Source: Mytilisepta virgata (Eukaryota > Mollusca > Bivalvia > Mytilida > Mytilidae). Taken from it: a stretch of DNA of 64,000 nt. The stretch is from the NCBI GenBank assembly GCA_028015205.1, contig CM051512.1:19809139-19873138 (forward strand), in the 5' to 3' direction. The translations under genes were made by a program, and so were the position numbers. This document shows, one piece after another, positions 49,945 through 61,830 of this stretch. Numbering within the stretch: the stretch's first letter is position 1; every line of letters starts with the position of its first letter. The notes below the pieces were generated by a model, which was not told the origin of the DNA, did not search any database, and saw nothing but the letters and a program-made list of their open reading frames with translations.

Positions 49945-50600
49945 TCTTAAGTAAAGTCAAGAAATACCAAAGGGATATCCGAAGGAGGAAGAAATCGAAA
50001 ACAACTGACAAACTCCGGAGAACAACGAAGGCAAGATCAGAACAATACAAACAATACGCTTAGAAACTAAAAACATATGAACAACATGGGCCCCAACTAA
50101 ATACCGGGGTAGACTCAGGTGCTCCAGAAGAGTAAGCAGTCTCTGCTTCCTGCAGGACAGCCGCCATGGTGTCCATTTCAGATTCAATATGAGGAAGGGA
50201 CATCAATTGAACAGGTCCATTTTCATTTGGGAAACGGTTTTTTCATCACTGTCAACCGTCATGATGGCGTCCATAAAACTTTAATAAGGATGACTGCAAC
50301 TAAGGAGCAACATACCCCTGTTTGAGCAAATTTTCTGTCAGGAGTCGGGCTCTGTCCAGGAAGTCAATGTATAGGTCACAAGTTAACGTATGAGTTGTGA
50401 AATATACACTTCATACGCTGGCGCTTCTGGAATGTTGCCGCTCAAAAATGGGAAGTTGACGATTGGAAAGTCAAAGTCATCCCGTTTGTCGTAAAGTTTT
50501 GTATTCAACCTTCCTCTGGTGTCAATTTCGAGGTGAAGGTCAAGATAATATGCAGACTTGGCAGCGTCTGTGTGGTATCTTTAATTTCGAGTTCATTGGG
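49945..50600 (-). mobile_element. RT element, subfamily 2, 3' half (thumb region and tail)
   Basis: Minus-strand frames show E-I-K-D-T-T, Y-L-D-L-H-L-E-I-like, Y-D-K-R-D-D-F-D-F-P-I-V-N-F and Y-I-S-Q-L-I-R blocks (50400-50600), then frameshifts, then the T-rich 3' end shared with 34030-34270. The catalytic part is missing. It is similar to the plus-strand copy at 59770-60800. Confidence 0.75.
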
Positions 50601-53087
50601 ATAGATGACATGTAAGAAATTCCAAAAACGTGAATTGTTGTGTGATATATCATGTCTACATTTCCTGTAGCTGTAAAATTGTTAGCGTTGTTGTCTGTTT
50701 ACTAATAACAAGGACGTATGTATATGATCAACTATGAAAAATATTTTTTCAAGTTGGCAATATGCCAATAACGGTATTCAACAAGCTAAAGTGGATAGTT
50801 TGCAAAAGAAACGAGTTTATACGAGTTTATTTAATACCAAATAAACGTGTGTAAAAATGATATGTTTAAATTACATAAAAAGCATTATCAAAGGTGTTGA
50901 AAAACAAAGTAAAATTATTTCTAACCTGCAATCAGGACATTTCTGGTCAATGACTTAATAATGTCTGCTGGTGCTTGTTTGCAAGAACAGTGAAGTTAGC
51001 GTAGTAAATGTACCAGACTACGACATTGTATTTCACGCGTTTTCACAACAGATGGAGTTCAACTTCAAACTTAATTTTAAGGCTTCTCACGCATCTAAGA
51101 GGATGATATCAGTTTAAAGGCCAAAATAATTGTTAAAAAATATGTGATTTATTTCTGTCTGCATTCGAACATAGGAAAAGACTTGTACAATTTTTTTTTC
51201 GAAAATGACTATGTATTGAATAACGCGAAAATTTCCTTCTCTGTTTTATGAATTGCCTCAGACAAGTAATGTATTGTGTAGAGTATAAATCTCTTCTGCA
51301 TTACTTTATCCCTGAAAATATTTCTGCTTTACAACACGAAGATTTCCTTTATACTCTAAGGATAATTTACTAAAAATGTTGGAAATTGCTTTTCCACACA
51401 AACACTTTTCAATCATTCTTTAACAAAACGAAATCTACTTTATCTTTGTTAAATCTAACAGTTTCTTGTTTTTCAGTTTATATATTTACAAACTTATTAT
51501 CAAGCAGATCTATTGACCTTGACATATGCTTAAAGAAAGCTTTATTTATATCATTTCTAACCGCGGAGCCAGATTTATCCGCAGTTTGCAGAATTGTATC
51601 CAGGGTGTGAGTCACAAGTTGTTTATTTCTGGTATTTGAATGCCCAGGGTTTCAACATTTGTAAGGTAAATGTACTACTAGTTTTGCATGCAATTGTTTG
51701 AAAAATAAATTTTGAGAATAAAATTTGTTTTCTTTTATTGTTCAAATATATATAACAATCATATTTATAACATTTAGTTGTCATGGAGATCTTACATACC
51801 TAATCAATGGAAATAAAGAAATATGGGGTATTAGTTCATGGTATCAATGGGGACTTTTCCTTTTTTTTCATTCCGAAGATGTACTCAACAAACATTAATC
51901 ACATGTTTTCGAATATACTTTTATCAATGTCCGATGAAGGCCTTTCGCAAGTGAAAATTTTTAGAACAAATATGATTTCGAAGTAATTTTTGCTCTTTGC
52001 AACAGTACAATGAGAACCCAGGTCTACCTTGACCGGATACGATTGCATAAAAAAGTATTCACTTTCATCTTAATAAGGACACTTGTTTCGTTTTCATCGT
52101 GTTCATTGTACTGTATGTGACTTGTACGACAATGCACACAATTCTGCACTCCATGGCAGATATGTGCCTGCTGGCCAAAATATCGGGTCGAAGAACGTGA
52201 CTTTCTGGAAGGGTATTGTTTATTAAAATTATTTTACAAAAAGGACTAATACATGTAATTTATAATGCATTCATTTGAAAATTAATAGGTTGTCAAAGTT
52301 AAACATTTTTGGTCAACTGATCAAAATAACGATTGTCTTTTCGAAGTCCGATATAGAGTTTTAATATTATTAAAAAAAACTAGAGGAAAAAGTCAAACCA
52401 GCGAACAGAATTATTGAATTTAATATAAACAACAAAATAATGTTTCTTTACAAACAAGCCATTTTTATCTTTGTTTTTTTTTCCTGCTTACTATGCATTC
52501 ATATGATTGTATGCAGACTTACAAAAAGTTACAACGTAGAGGAAAGTGCCGTAAAACGAACGTGTTTACACATAACTATGACTGATAATGAACATCGTAA
52601 CGTAATGTGAAATTTGAAAAAAATAAAATTTCAAACTATTTAGTTTTGTGTTTATGTAGAAAATTAGAAATAGAAAGTCGATATCTCTTTGTGCTCATTT
52701 TTACGGTTTGTATTTACCGTAAGATTAATATTTCAAAATTTTTCAATGACCAAGGCCGATTTCTTTGTGAAATATAATGCACATTTGCATAATAATATGA
52801 ACCGTTATTCCATTATTTTGGCAGTAGATGACTCCTCTGATGGACAAAAGTCCAGTTTAGTTGGTAATATTTCTATACCAGCTAAGAATGTTACCTTAAT
52901 ACAAAATTTGGAAAATAAAAAATGATCCATATCATATGTATCACTAGTCCTTTCTTCAAAATGGTGGTGTGTTCTATACTTTTTTGGTCATTTTAGTAAT
53001 TGAATCTAATATACAGTGTTTTGGTAACCCGAATAATCCAGTCGTTATATTACGATCACTACGATCACTCCATTAACGCCTGAATGC
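50601..53087. other. Intergenic, nothing firmly recognised
   Basis: AT-rich. A 60-codon frame from ATG at 52746 to 52925 is codon-like but unrecognised and has no supporting signals. Confidence 0.4.
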
Positions 53088-53201
53088 ATAACCAATCAGA
53101 ACGCGTCAACCGGAAGTTCAAATTAACGAATTGCATTGTGGTTTATCGTCTATAGAAATTGGCGCAAAAAGTAGGAGGAGTTGAAGTAAATGTTTGTAAA
53201 C
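53088..53201 (+). promoter_or_regulatory. Possible promoter with CCAAT box
   Basis: ACCAATCAGAACGCG at 53091 lies about 110 bp before the ORF at 53209, followed by a palindromic TGTTTGTAAACA at 53191-53202. Inferred from motif and position only. Confidence 0.3.
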
Positions 53202-53208
53202 ATGAGCG

Positions 53209-53487
53209 ATGGACCGAAGCACCTGTCTTCACTGTTCACACGTGTTCAGTTCATCTAAAGACGTGAGGAGAAATGTTGATAAACTTCAGGGAGATGTTGA
53301 TATTATTAAAACTCTGTCGTTTACATACGGGATTGCAGAAAAAACACTTCTTGAGTTGGACAAACAATTCATACTGAAAATTGACAGACATCAAACCTTG
53401 ATGTTACAAAAAGGACTAAATCTTGTCCCTATTTGTGAAAAACAAACAATGAAAGACTTCGGTGTATTTGAAAGAAAACTGAGATAA
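53209..53487 (+). CDS. Unrecognised 92-aa ORF with N-terminal C-x2-C
   Basis: The frame runs from ATG at 53209 to TAA at 53485. The protein begins with C-L-H-C-S-H-V-F, like half of a zinc-binding knuckle, then a Lys/Leu/Asp-rich helical stretch. A second ATG in another frame at 53202 gives only 18 codons. It is preceded by a CCAAT-containing GC-richer segment. It could be a real small gene, a first exon, or a fragment of a mobile-element protein; I do not recognise the family. Confidence 0.35.
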   Translation: MDRSTCLHCSHVFSSSKDVRRNVDKLQGDVDIIKTLSFTYGIAEKTLLELDKQFILKIDRHQTLMLQKGLNLVPICEKQTMKDFGVFERKLR

Positions 53488-53957
53488 TCATATTTCTTTC
53501 ATAGTAATCCAAACATTTTAATGAAAATAGCAAATTGGAATTATCAAAATACAAACAAACCAATCTTTCCTAAAAAGAAAGTGACACTCTTGCAAAATAC
53601 ATCGGATTGCATTTGTGAATATATTAAACGATACAGCAGTTAATATATTCTTCAATTTAAAAATGAATGGAAGTAAATACAAATGTCTTCTAGTGATATA
53701 TGGTTAATATAGATAACCATGAAACTATCAATTATGCCTAAAGGGCGATCAATTAAAACGGTCCATCAACAAATTGTAGGACCACCTGCAAGTTACATAT
53801 TTGACACTTCCCAGTAAAATCGTAAGTACGATTAGGGGCTAATAAATAATTGTCAATGCAAACAACATGTAAAAAAGAAACACATGAAATGCTGTACGAA
53901 ATAAATACTACTGATATATCTTTAAATTAGTATATATTTAAAAGATTTATTGAAAAA

Positions 53958-54173
53958 TCAAAAGAAATAAATAAAAAAACAAAGGGCGCCTCTGAAGAGG
54001 GTTTCCCTAGGACAAATTTCCTGAAAAAACCCGAACGTTGAATACGGTAGCACGTTATCAATGTAAGGCCAGAGATATGATTCATACCAGAAATAGGTGG
54101 ATAACGGATCAATATCTTTAATATTTAACATATATTTATCCTCTATTTCACTTAGATAGCTATCGATCTCCAT
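53958..54173 (-). CDS. Unrecognised 71-aa ORF, convergent with the previous one
   Basis: The minus-strand ATG at 54173 opens an acidic, Tyr/Trp-rich peptide (M-E-I-D-S-Y-L-S-E-I-E-D-K-Y..). Upstream on its strand lie the same TGTTTACAAACA palindrome and a CCAAT box (54240-54244), as for the 53209 ORF. It may be a first exon; the tail encoded near 53960 is Phe-rich and may be intronic. No family recognised. Confidence 0.3.
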   Translation of the reverse strand: MEIDSYLSEIEDKYMLNIKDIDPLSTYFWYESYLWPYIDNVLPYSTFGFFQEICPRETLFRGALCFFIYFF

Positions 54174-54290
54174 GTTTGTAAACAAACCTAAGATTGCCGG
54201 AAATCGCGACTGCGCATAATTTTAAGTTCGTTGTCCGCGATTGGTCAATACAATTTGTATTGGGCTGACGCGTTCAATGATCACTTTGTC
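54174..54290 (-). promoter_or_regulatory. Possible promoter with CCAAT box, minus strand
   Basis: Minus-strand GACCAATCGCGG and CGCGATTTCCGG sit in a locally GC-richer stretch just upstream of the ORF at 54173. Motif-based inference. Confidence 0.28.
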
Positions 54291-54997
54291 TTCAAGCCCG
54301 CTAGAGGACAATGACCGTAAGGGGGCGCTGTAATTATTCGAGTTAGTGTTTTGGTTTCTTATTTAGAATTTCAACATTTTCTATTATAAATACTACTGAT
54401 GACGGCCCAGAAATCCGTGTGGGTGTTACCTAACAATTAGGAAAACAAACAAAATGGCCGAACAAAGGCTAATGATTCATTTTACATTTTCAAACTACCA
54501 CATACCGTGTATCTTAAGTCGTATCTGACAATGTTAAATAACGATAAAAATGCACGTACGCCTTTTATCTGTACAATATTGCATTACAAGTTTTAAAATA
54601 CAGAATAATTTTACCAAAACTAGAACATTTTGACAAACTCGAAAAAGTAACTGAACTCAATGAAAGTGCAAAATTATGGTGCAACTGAAATATTGATGAC
54701 TTCAAATAAATATTACTTATAATACATTGTAAATTTTTTGTAATCGATAATAATCTTTACAGATGCATGAATTTAACATGTTCTTTCTTTCAAATCGTTT
54801 TATGAATTCTGCTTGAACAGTATCAAGTTATGTCTGTTTGAAAACGTAAGTAAATAGAGCTGTAGCTTTAAATTTTGTTTTTAAGATAAATGTTTAAAAA
54901 GCACACATTTGTGCCATAAAGAATGTTTATTTGAAGATTATTATAATATTAACCAGAAGGATAAAATATGTTAAAAAATGCATTCTTTTTATAAATA

Positions 54998-55175
54998 AAA
55001 TTAAGGCATTACAACTGGGCCATTACAGGATAAACATGGCCATTAACAGATTAGCTGGTCCATTACAGAATCCATATCAAGTTGGATATACGTACAGCCG
55101 CCATCTTGATATGGATTCTGTAATAAGCCTGGTACAATTTTAAAATGGCCCTGCCCTTAATGCCTCGGGCCGTTA
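54998..55175. repeat. Long imperfect hairpin with perfect 19-bp inner stem
   Basis: TTACAGAATCCATATCAAG at 55063-55081 is perfectly inverted at 55105-55123 with a 23-nt loop. Outside it, GGCATTA..GGGCCATTA on the left pairs imperfectly with AATGGCCC..TTAATGCC on the right. GGCCATTA-CAG also occurs three times in tandem on the left arm. Confidence 0.75.
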
Positions 55176-56290
55176 CTGCTTCCCCAGGTCATTGATATAT
55201 AACACTGTCATTACTAAAATACCCATTTATCATGTTTTATATTAATACTATAGTTTTTTTTTATTTTAAACGAGACAGAAAACTCGACATCAGGACAATG
55301 CATGAATATAGACACCTTAAAAAAGAACATTGGTTTTCTGAAGAAACAAACTTTCTATAAGTTTATACAATGAAAACCCTTGCATTATACATGTATAAAC
55401 TTGTCAGATATGCTAGATACATGAGATAAGTAACAAATCCTTGATTTCGGACTTAGTCCGGAATTACCGCATACGGGGCAGAAATTATTATTCTGATCAA
55501 ATGACTTTATTGTTTTGTAAGGCATGAAAATGGCGCTTTGCACGTTACGAGAGTAAAGGGAAATTTAAAGGATAATGCAATTTGGGCGAGTTTTAGCTTT
55601 CTGTATTCATGGCATGATATACCCTTCTAGGACAGAAATTGTCGCACCTTGGTACAGTTTTTGTAGCAAATTTTACCGGGCTGCTATATTGGTATTGTTT
55701 CGATGCCTAACAAAACGTGATACGTCATTCTTTACTTCCGTCGCAAAGAGCGATCGATCTCGGAAAAGTCGTATTGCAGTGATTTTATTGAATGAAAAAA
55801 GTTATGTCGATATATAGTTGATTACAATGTAACGATAGTTTGTACTACAGAGTTCATGTCTTTGATGTCGTACTCAAGTCCAAAAGTCTAACAACATGTA
55901 ATTTTGTACTGGCACACAATTGGAAAAGAGAAACACAAAGTGGTCCCGGAATATTTAAAATGTACAACAATGAGATATATGTATACGTTTAATGTTATTA
56001 GAATCATTTGGTACTTGTTCAAATATTAAGTTTAAAAATATAGAAAAATGTAATATTAAAAGAAAATATTAGAACAGAGTGCCGTCTCAATAAATATATT
56101 GTACTAAGATATATATGATGTTATTTATATTGTAACATTTCATACCTTTAGATTTAAATAGACAGATTGTGTTTCAAACTGGTCCGTATTTTGTGACATT
56201 GCACTTTGATACGTGAAATTTTGCGGTGAGCAGGTGATTTCCAATTAGTAATAAAACAATTAATATACTTCACTGTCGTGCAGTATTATA

Positions 56291-56394
56291 TACTTATTGA
56301 ATGGATGTCAGGGTAATAGCAGTTTTAATGTCCTCTCTATACTAACTAGTGTCCTCGGCAACTGCTATTACCTTCACACCCAGTCAATAAGTGT
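56291..56394. ncRNA. Hairpin resembling a pre-miRNA or tiny MITE
   Basis: The left arm ACTTATTGAATGGATGT plus GGTAATAGCAGTT pairs with AACTGCTATTACC plus ACACCCAGTCAATAAGT on the right: about 33 bp of stem with a 3-base internal loop and two mismatches, and a loop of about 35 nt. Not recognised as a known miRNA. Confidence 0.3.
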
Positions 56395-56934
56395 TTTATC
56401 ATTATACTGGAAAACTATGGAATTAAAAATGAAACAAACTGTTTCTTTTTATGTGTTTCTCATGGACATAAATTCCTGGACCGATATTAAAGCTGACCAA
56501 TATTATGGTGGACAAGATCAATTTAGGAATTTATTCATTTACTTAACAATAAAAACAACACAAAATATCACAGTGTTGGCAAGAACAGTTTTTTTTTAAT
56601 TTGTATACATTTTATTATAAACAATTATATTCAAGCTACAAAAATTACAATACAATATACGCATATCAATAAGCCTTCTGCTATTTTATTTTAATTTACC
56701 TATAAAAAAAAAACCTATCCCAACTCGCCCTACACCTGTACGTGGATATCCAGTGCAACACTTTATCGTGTGTCGTCACTTAAAAAGACGAATGAGGTTC
56801 CCTGATCCAGTCAAGGTAAGTCAAATATCTTTTCATAAAATAATTATCATAGTTTTAAAGACATAAAATGAATTAATACAAAGGGTATATATATAAGCAC
56901 ACTTTACAGTGAAATTCACAACAAATTAGTGTAT

Positions 56935-58200
56935 TTAAGCAAGAAATAAACGATTATACTCAGAAAATATTTGATTACCAGACTTCTGACCCATATGACC
57001 AATAAAGAATTGAAATTCAGTTTCTACCATACGGATAATTGACGATTTTGTGATTATTTTCCTTTGATATTTTACAATATTTCTGCATTTCCAAATTGCC
57101 CATTTTACTGTCACTAGTATCGTTTCTATAAGTAATATATCTATATCAGTTTTTGCGTTCCAAAAATTAAAAACTTATCTGATTTTTGAAAATAATCCAG
57201 AACTCTGCTATCGCAGATTGTATTGAATTTTTGAAAAATATCAGACCACACTTCATCGATTAATTTACATTTTGCAAAAAGGTGCAATAAAGTTTCCCTT
57301 TCTCCACAGAAATGACAATTACCATTCGATTTATTCATTTTTTGAAGTAGTTCTTCAGAGTACACTATATTATGAATAATCTTCCACTGAAGTTTTGCCT
57401 TCCTATTCCCAAATTTTTTGTATAAATTGGTCCAAATGTTTTCCCACTTAAATTCATAATTAAATAATAAACCCCATTTATTCTGACGGTTAGGAGTTAC
57501 TGAGTTTCCATAAAATCACTGGATATCTTTTAACTTTATATCCACTGTTTCTATGACAACACCAGTTTTATTCCTAACAAATTGTAAATTGTTTTTAATT
57601 TTGAACGGCCTACTCGACTTGATAGTTACAATATCTGACTTGAGATGATTTATCATATCTTGTGTAAAAGCTGCTTTAATTCGACTGTATTGCGATATCC
57701 AATTCCTTTTATCTGAAAGCTTGTTAAATATTTCCCCAGTATTTTTAAATGAATTGGCATTTAAATCCCACACATTTAACCTTTTTAATCCCGCTTTTCG
57801 AAAAATAAGAATAAAACAAAACATTGCCATTGAATCTAATTTTAGAATTTCCAAATAAATTTTGTTCAAGAAGCTCGGTTTTTGTCGAGAATTTTTGAAG
57901 TTTTTGAAATTTCGACCAAGAATCCAAAAGATTTTGATAGTAAATAGGGAGACGACCGTTAGCTAGCCTTTCAGTGCTAGAACATGTGCACAAGAAAAAT
58001 TCCGTATCAAATTTTTCATCATGTGATGTAAGCCAAAATTTAACAATGACATTCCACTTATCTCGATCCGAATTAATTAAGCAATGCATACGTTTAATGT
58101 ATTTCGATTTGATTAAATGTTTCAGATTGACCATTCCCATACCCCCTTTCGATTTGGGCTGGCAACAGACTTCACGAGAAATCTGGCAAGGACAGTTTTA
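56935..58200 (-). mobile_element. 5'-truncated LINE, C-terminal part of ORF2
   Basis: Minus-strand frames run 58200 to about 56935 with few breaks (overlapping frames 57745-58140 and 57516-57869, then 57141-57365). Seen: K-G-G-M-G-M-V-N-L near the start, typical of the end of a LINE RT domain; a long connecting region; and C-x2-C-x7-H-x4-C (C-H-F-C..H-L-F-A-K-C) as in the zinc-knuckle C terminus of L1/Tx1-type ORF2. Frameshifts near 57800 and 57165 and a stop near 57520 show it is not functional. The RT catalytic core is absent. Confidence 0.8.
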
Positions 58201-58477
58201 ACAACTTTTTCTATGAATTGAAAGTTTCATAACTACTTGTGGAAGTGGAAATGTACAGTAGAGTTATTTATTGTAAATCCTGAAGTTGAGCGTGCTGCAT
58301 AATTTAAATAATTAGATGGCATATTATTATTAAAATGGTTTTGTACATTTGACTGAGTGGCTTCATAACTTGATTCGGTGAATAACAGTTTTTCAAAAGT
58401 CAATAACTCCAAACATTTACCTCATCAAAAGACAGTAATTGCGTAATATTGCACTAAGTGAGTTATATTTATATTAT

Positions 58478-58551
58478 ACTTGTAATCAATTACTAGTAGT
58501 CTCATTGATCAAATACTTGTAATCAATTACTAGTAGTCTCATTGATCAAAT
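58478..58551 (+). repeat. 37-bp tandem duplication
   Basis: ACTTGTAATCAATTACTAGT.. to ..GATCAAAT occurs twice in perfect tandem (58478-58514 and 58515-58551). Confidence 0.9.
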
Positions 58552-59765
58552 TCAAGTGCCTTTCTGATAAAATTCACCCACTTCTAAGGATGTATTTTTG
58601 TAGCTTCAGCTAAATTTCTTCGAAACTTGTTTTAAAACACTGGGCAGTAAGAACTAGGTATACGCTGTGGGCACATGTCAGTCTTTGATGAGCCAGTACT
58701 GGTGTTTTATGTTTAACTAAATATTCAATGAATTTTATTTTATATACTTTTTAATTCATAAATGATTTTATAAACTTTTACAATATTAAATGGTTTTGAC
58801 CCTTTAAGGCAAATGTTGTGATTTAGCATTCATGGATGTTTGGATATATATGGAATAATTTGAGACGCATCATTAGAGGTAAAAAAAAGTGCATAAAATA
58901 CAATAATCATAGTATTGGCTGGACAGATAAAGCGAGTACTGAAATAAATGTATCTGACAGTTTTTAAACATTTTATTTCTGTTAATCAGTTTGAAAAGAG
59001 AGTCGCCGATTGTGCCCTTTACCACCTCGCAAACGAACTGTTGTTTCTAAGGAGCTAAAATTGGAATTATTGCTTTGATGCAAAGGTTGCAATTATTGCA
59101 TTGATGCACTTTTCAATAGATTCAATCAACAGAAATATGTTTCTTTCCTTAATTGATATAAACTATTAATGTTATTATAAGTGTTATTTCCCTTTTAGTG
59201 CAATATGCAGTGCATTCCATTGAAAGTGCATCTGGTATCACAATCAGAGTGAAAAAAATATATTTTTATTATTATATTTTTTGTATGAGTCATCGCTTGC
59301 TATAACTGTACTCCTGTAATGTTTTTTTTTCTATTTTGACACTTGAAGTGTCGTCTTGCGTCTACAATCTAAACCTTATTATGTAGAAATTACTGAACTT
59401 TGGCAGGTAAATAATCATGATCAATCAATAAGTTCGTATGGTGTGTTTACCAAATAGATTTTTTTTACCTCGTAATGAGAACAACATATCTAGACTGTTA
59501 CATAACTTGCGTCTATATTTGAAAATAATTATAAATATGTTACAAAATGGGTGTCTTTTATGGAAAATATTTTTGACTCATTAGACATGTCTAACATTTG
59601 GCGCATTCAATATAAGGATAAATGTAATATAAAAACCTTAAAGAGATGAATTATAAGCAAATTTATGTAAAATTGAATAAGAGAAATGATTATGTAAATG
59701 TTTATGTTATTGAACTTTCAAGGGCATATTTTCTCAAAATTAAAAATTAAAATGAATACGCAAGT
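58552..59765. other. Intergenic, nothing recognised
   Basis: AT-rich, many stops in all frames. Confidence 0.4.
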
Positions 59766-59769
59766 ATAA

Positions 59770-60800
59770 ATGTCTAGTTTTAGGTAGAAAAAAGGCTTAT
59801 TTCGTGAAGAACCACTCGGATTCTGACAAACAATATTCTGAAGATGAAATTACAGACATGTTAGATTTTCTCATAGACAACATATTTGTTAAATTTGGCG
59901 GTTTAATTTTTTAACAAACAATCGGCATTCCAATGGGAACTAACTGTGCTCCTCTCCTCGCCGATCTGTTTCTGTACTCATTTGAAGCGGATTTCATTCA
60001 AGGGCTACTACGTGAAAACAAAAAAAAACAAAAAATAGTCCAATACTTTAATGTCACTTTTCGTTATACAAATGACGTGTTGTCGTTAAATAACGACAAA
60101 ATCAAAGACTTTCTACATCTCATCTATCGCAAGGAGCTTGAAATTAAAGATACAACAGATTCACCAAGTCCGCTTCATGTTTCTTGAAATAGACAATGAG
60201 GGACATTTGAAGACAAAAACATTATGACAAACGGGATGACTTCAACTTTCCTATTGTTAACTTCCATTCTTTCCAATATACCAGCATTGACTGCATTTGG
60301 CGTCTACGTTTCTCCGCTTATCCGATTTTCATGTGCATGCGTGAGTTACCGTGACTTTCGACTAAGAGTATTACTGTTGTCACAAAAGCTTCTCAACCAG
60401 GGTTTTATCAGGGATAAGTTGATGTCATCACTTAGGACATTTTACGATCGTCATGACGAATTGATTGGCCGTTACAGTGTTCCAATATCTAAGATGATGT
60501 TGGACCTGTTCCCATTGTAAAAGTTCATGTGCCTCCACCGATTTGTGACTTCCACCGGATTGACTTTGTTGAACTTCACGGCGGGTGCCGTATACGGAGC
60601 AGGAACTGCTTATCCTTTCGGAGCACCTGGGTTCACTCCTGGTTTTTATAGGAGTTCGTGTTCTTCATTGTTTTTTGGTTTTCTGTGTTTATTTATTGTG
60701 CTTGTTGTGGTTGTTCATTTATCTTCCCGGGTTTGTCTGTCCAATTGATTACCGTTTTTTATTTGCTCCTTAAGTATATTTGTCCTCTCTTTTTTTCCAC
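59770..60800 (+). mobile_element. RT element, subfamily 2, partial and broken
   Basis: Frames in order: D-F-L-I-D-N-I-F-V-K-F-G, an in-frame stop at 59912-59914, then I-G-I-P-M-G-T-N-C-A-P-L-L-A-D-L-F-L-Y (59921-59977), a catalytic position reading R-Y-T-N-D-V instead of the usual Y-x-D-D, E-I-K-D-T-T, a frame change near 60170, and thumb-region blocks to I-S-K-M-M-L-D-L-F-P (60488-60517). A T-rich 3' region follows. Family: an animal RT element, perhaps Penelope-like; no endonuclease domain is visible here. Dead. Confidence 0.85.
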
Positions 60801-61379
60801 TATGTGCTATACATTTTCCGACAATATCTGCAATGAATTCACAGATTGGAAAGATTTAGTCATTTCTACAATTCTTTGGATATTGTAACATAATTCATTT
60901 AGTGCTACATTATCGGGAAGAGGAATTAACAAAATTGTAGATTAAACCTTTTTGTGTGGTATCATTTATTGGCGCTGTTGTCAAGATCACCGGACAGACC
61001 AAAAATGCACAATGAACAGTAAAATGTAGAACAAAGGGAAAGTTCACGATGGAAAATTAATTGATCACGTTTGTCATGAAATTTAATTGATCTAAGGGTT
61101 TCATGGTCTTTAGGGACAAAACAATTATTTATTAAAAGAAATTTATAAATTCATTGATTCAAATGGAAAAAATTCTGCACACAACATATACATGACAACA
61201 ATAAATCTAACATTACATTATCACCCTATGGTAAGTATAAGAATTCTATTAACTATACGTTCCCGAGGGTATTCCCAGCTCAGTTGCTAGTATTTCGATA
61301 CTAGCCCGAAATTGATACTTAAAATTTATTGTTACAAAATTATAAACTTTGTGAAAATTAAGGAGTATCTCCATCGTAC

Positions 61380-61830
61380 ATGTAGCTGTGTCCTTAGATG
61401 GTTTTGACTTTACCCCTTTTGGTCATTTTGGCAATTTTGAATTTGATCTTCAACTTTTCGGACTGTTATTTTGGTTTTCAACATTTTAGGCCTTGATCAC
61501 AACTAATGAGTTGTAAATCGACGAAATGTGCCAATGACCATCTTGTGATTCAAAATTGGCAAACAGCTGAGATCATATAATGTCTTTGATTTCGATTTTG
61601 AATTTTGAATATCTCACTCGTGAATAGCAATAGATGCTTCTGGAGTAATATTACTTTGTCATTTTGACATTTGAATTTGTTATTTAATGGTTTGGGCTAT
61701 GTATCGGATTTTAACGTTTTGGTCATTAGTTCGGATTTTAACATTTAGACCTGGAGGACAAATGATGAATCGCAAATAAACGAAATCTGCAGCTCTTGTG
61801 TTTCAAAATTGGTAAAATCATACTTACTAT
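61380..61830 (+). repeat. Dispersed 'GATGAGTCGTAA' repeat, two tandem plus copies
   Basis: Copy one at 61400-61570 and a shorter, more diverged copy at 61650-61825; both end in a CTTGTG-TTCAAAATTGG block. Confidence 0.6.

Noticed and set aside
56711..56815. Exon-like stretch ending in AAG|GTAAGT
   Set aside because: The donor is good and the frame is codon-like, but there is no usable AG acceptor between the preceding stop and the frame, and no neighbouring exon.
60527..60888. Overlapping Val/Leu/Phe-rich plus-strand frames
   Set aside because: They fall in the T/G-rich 3' region of the RT element and match the same region of the 10185-10490 fragment, so they are not separate genes.
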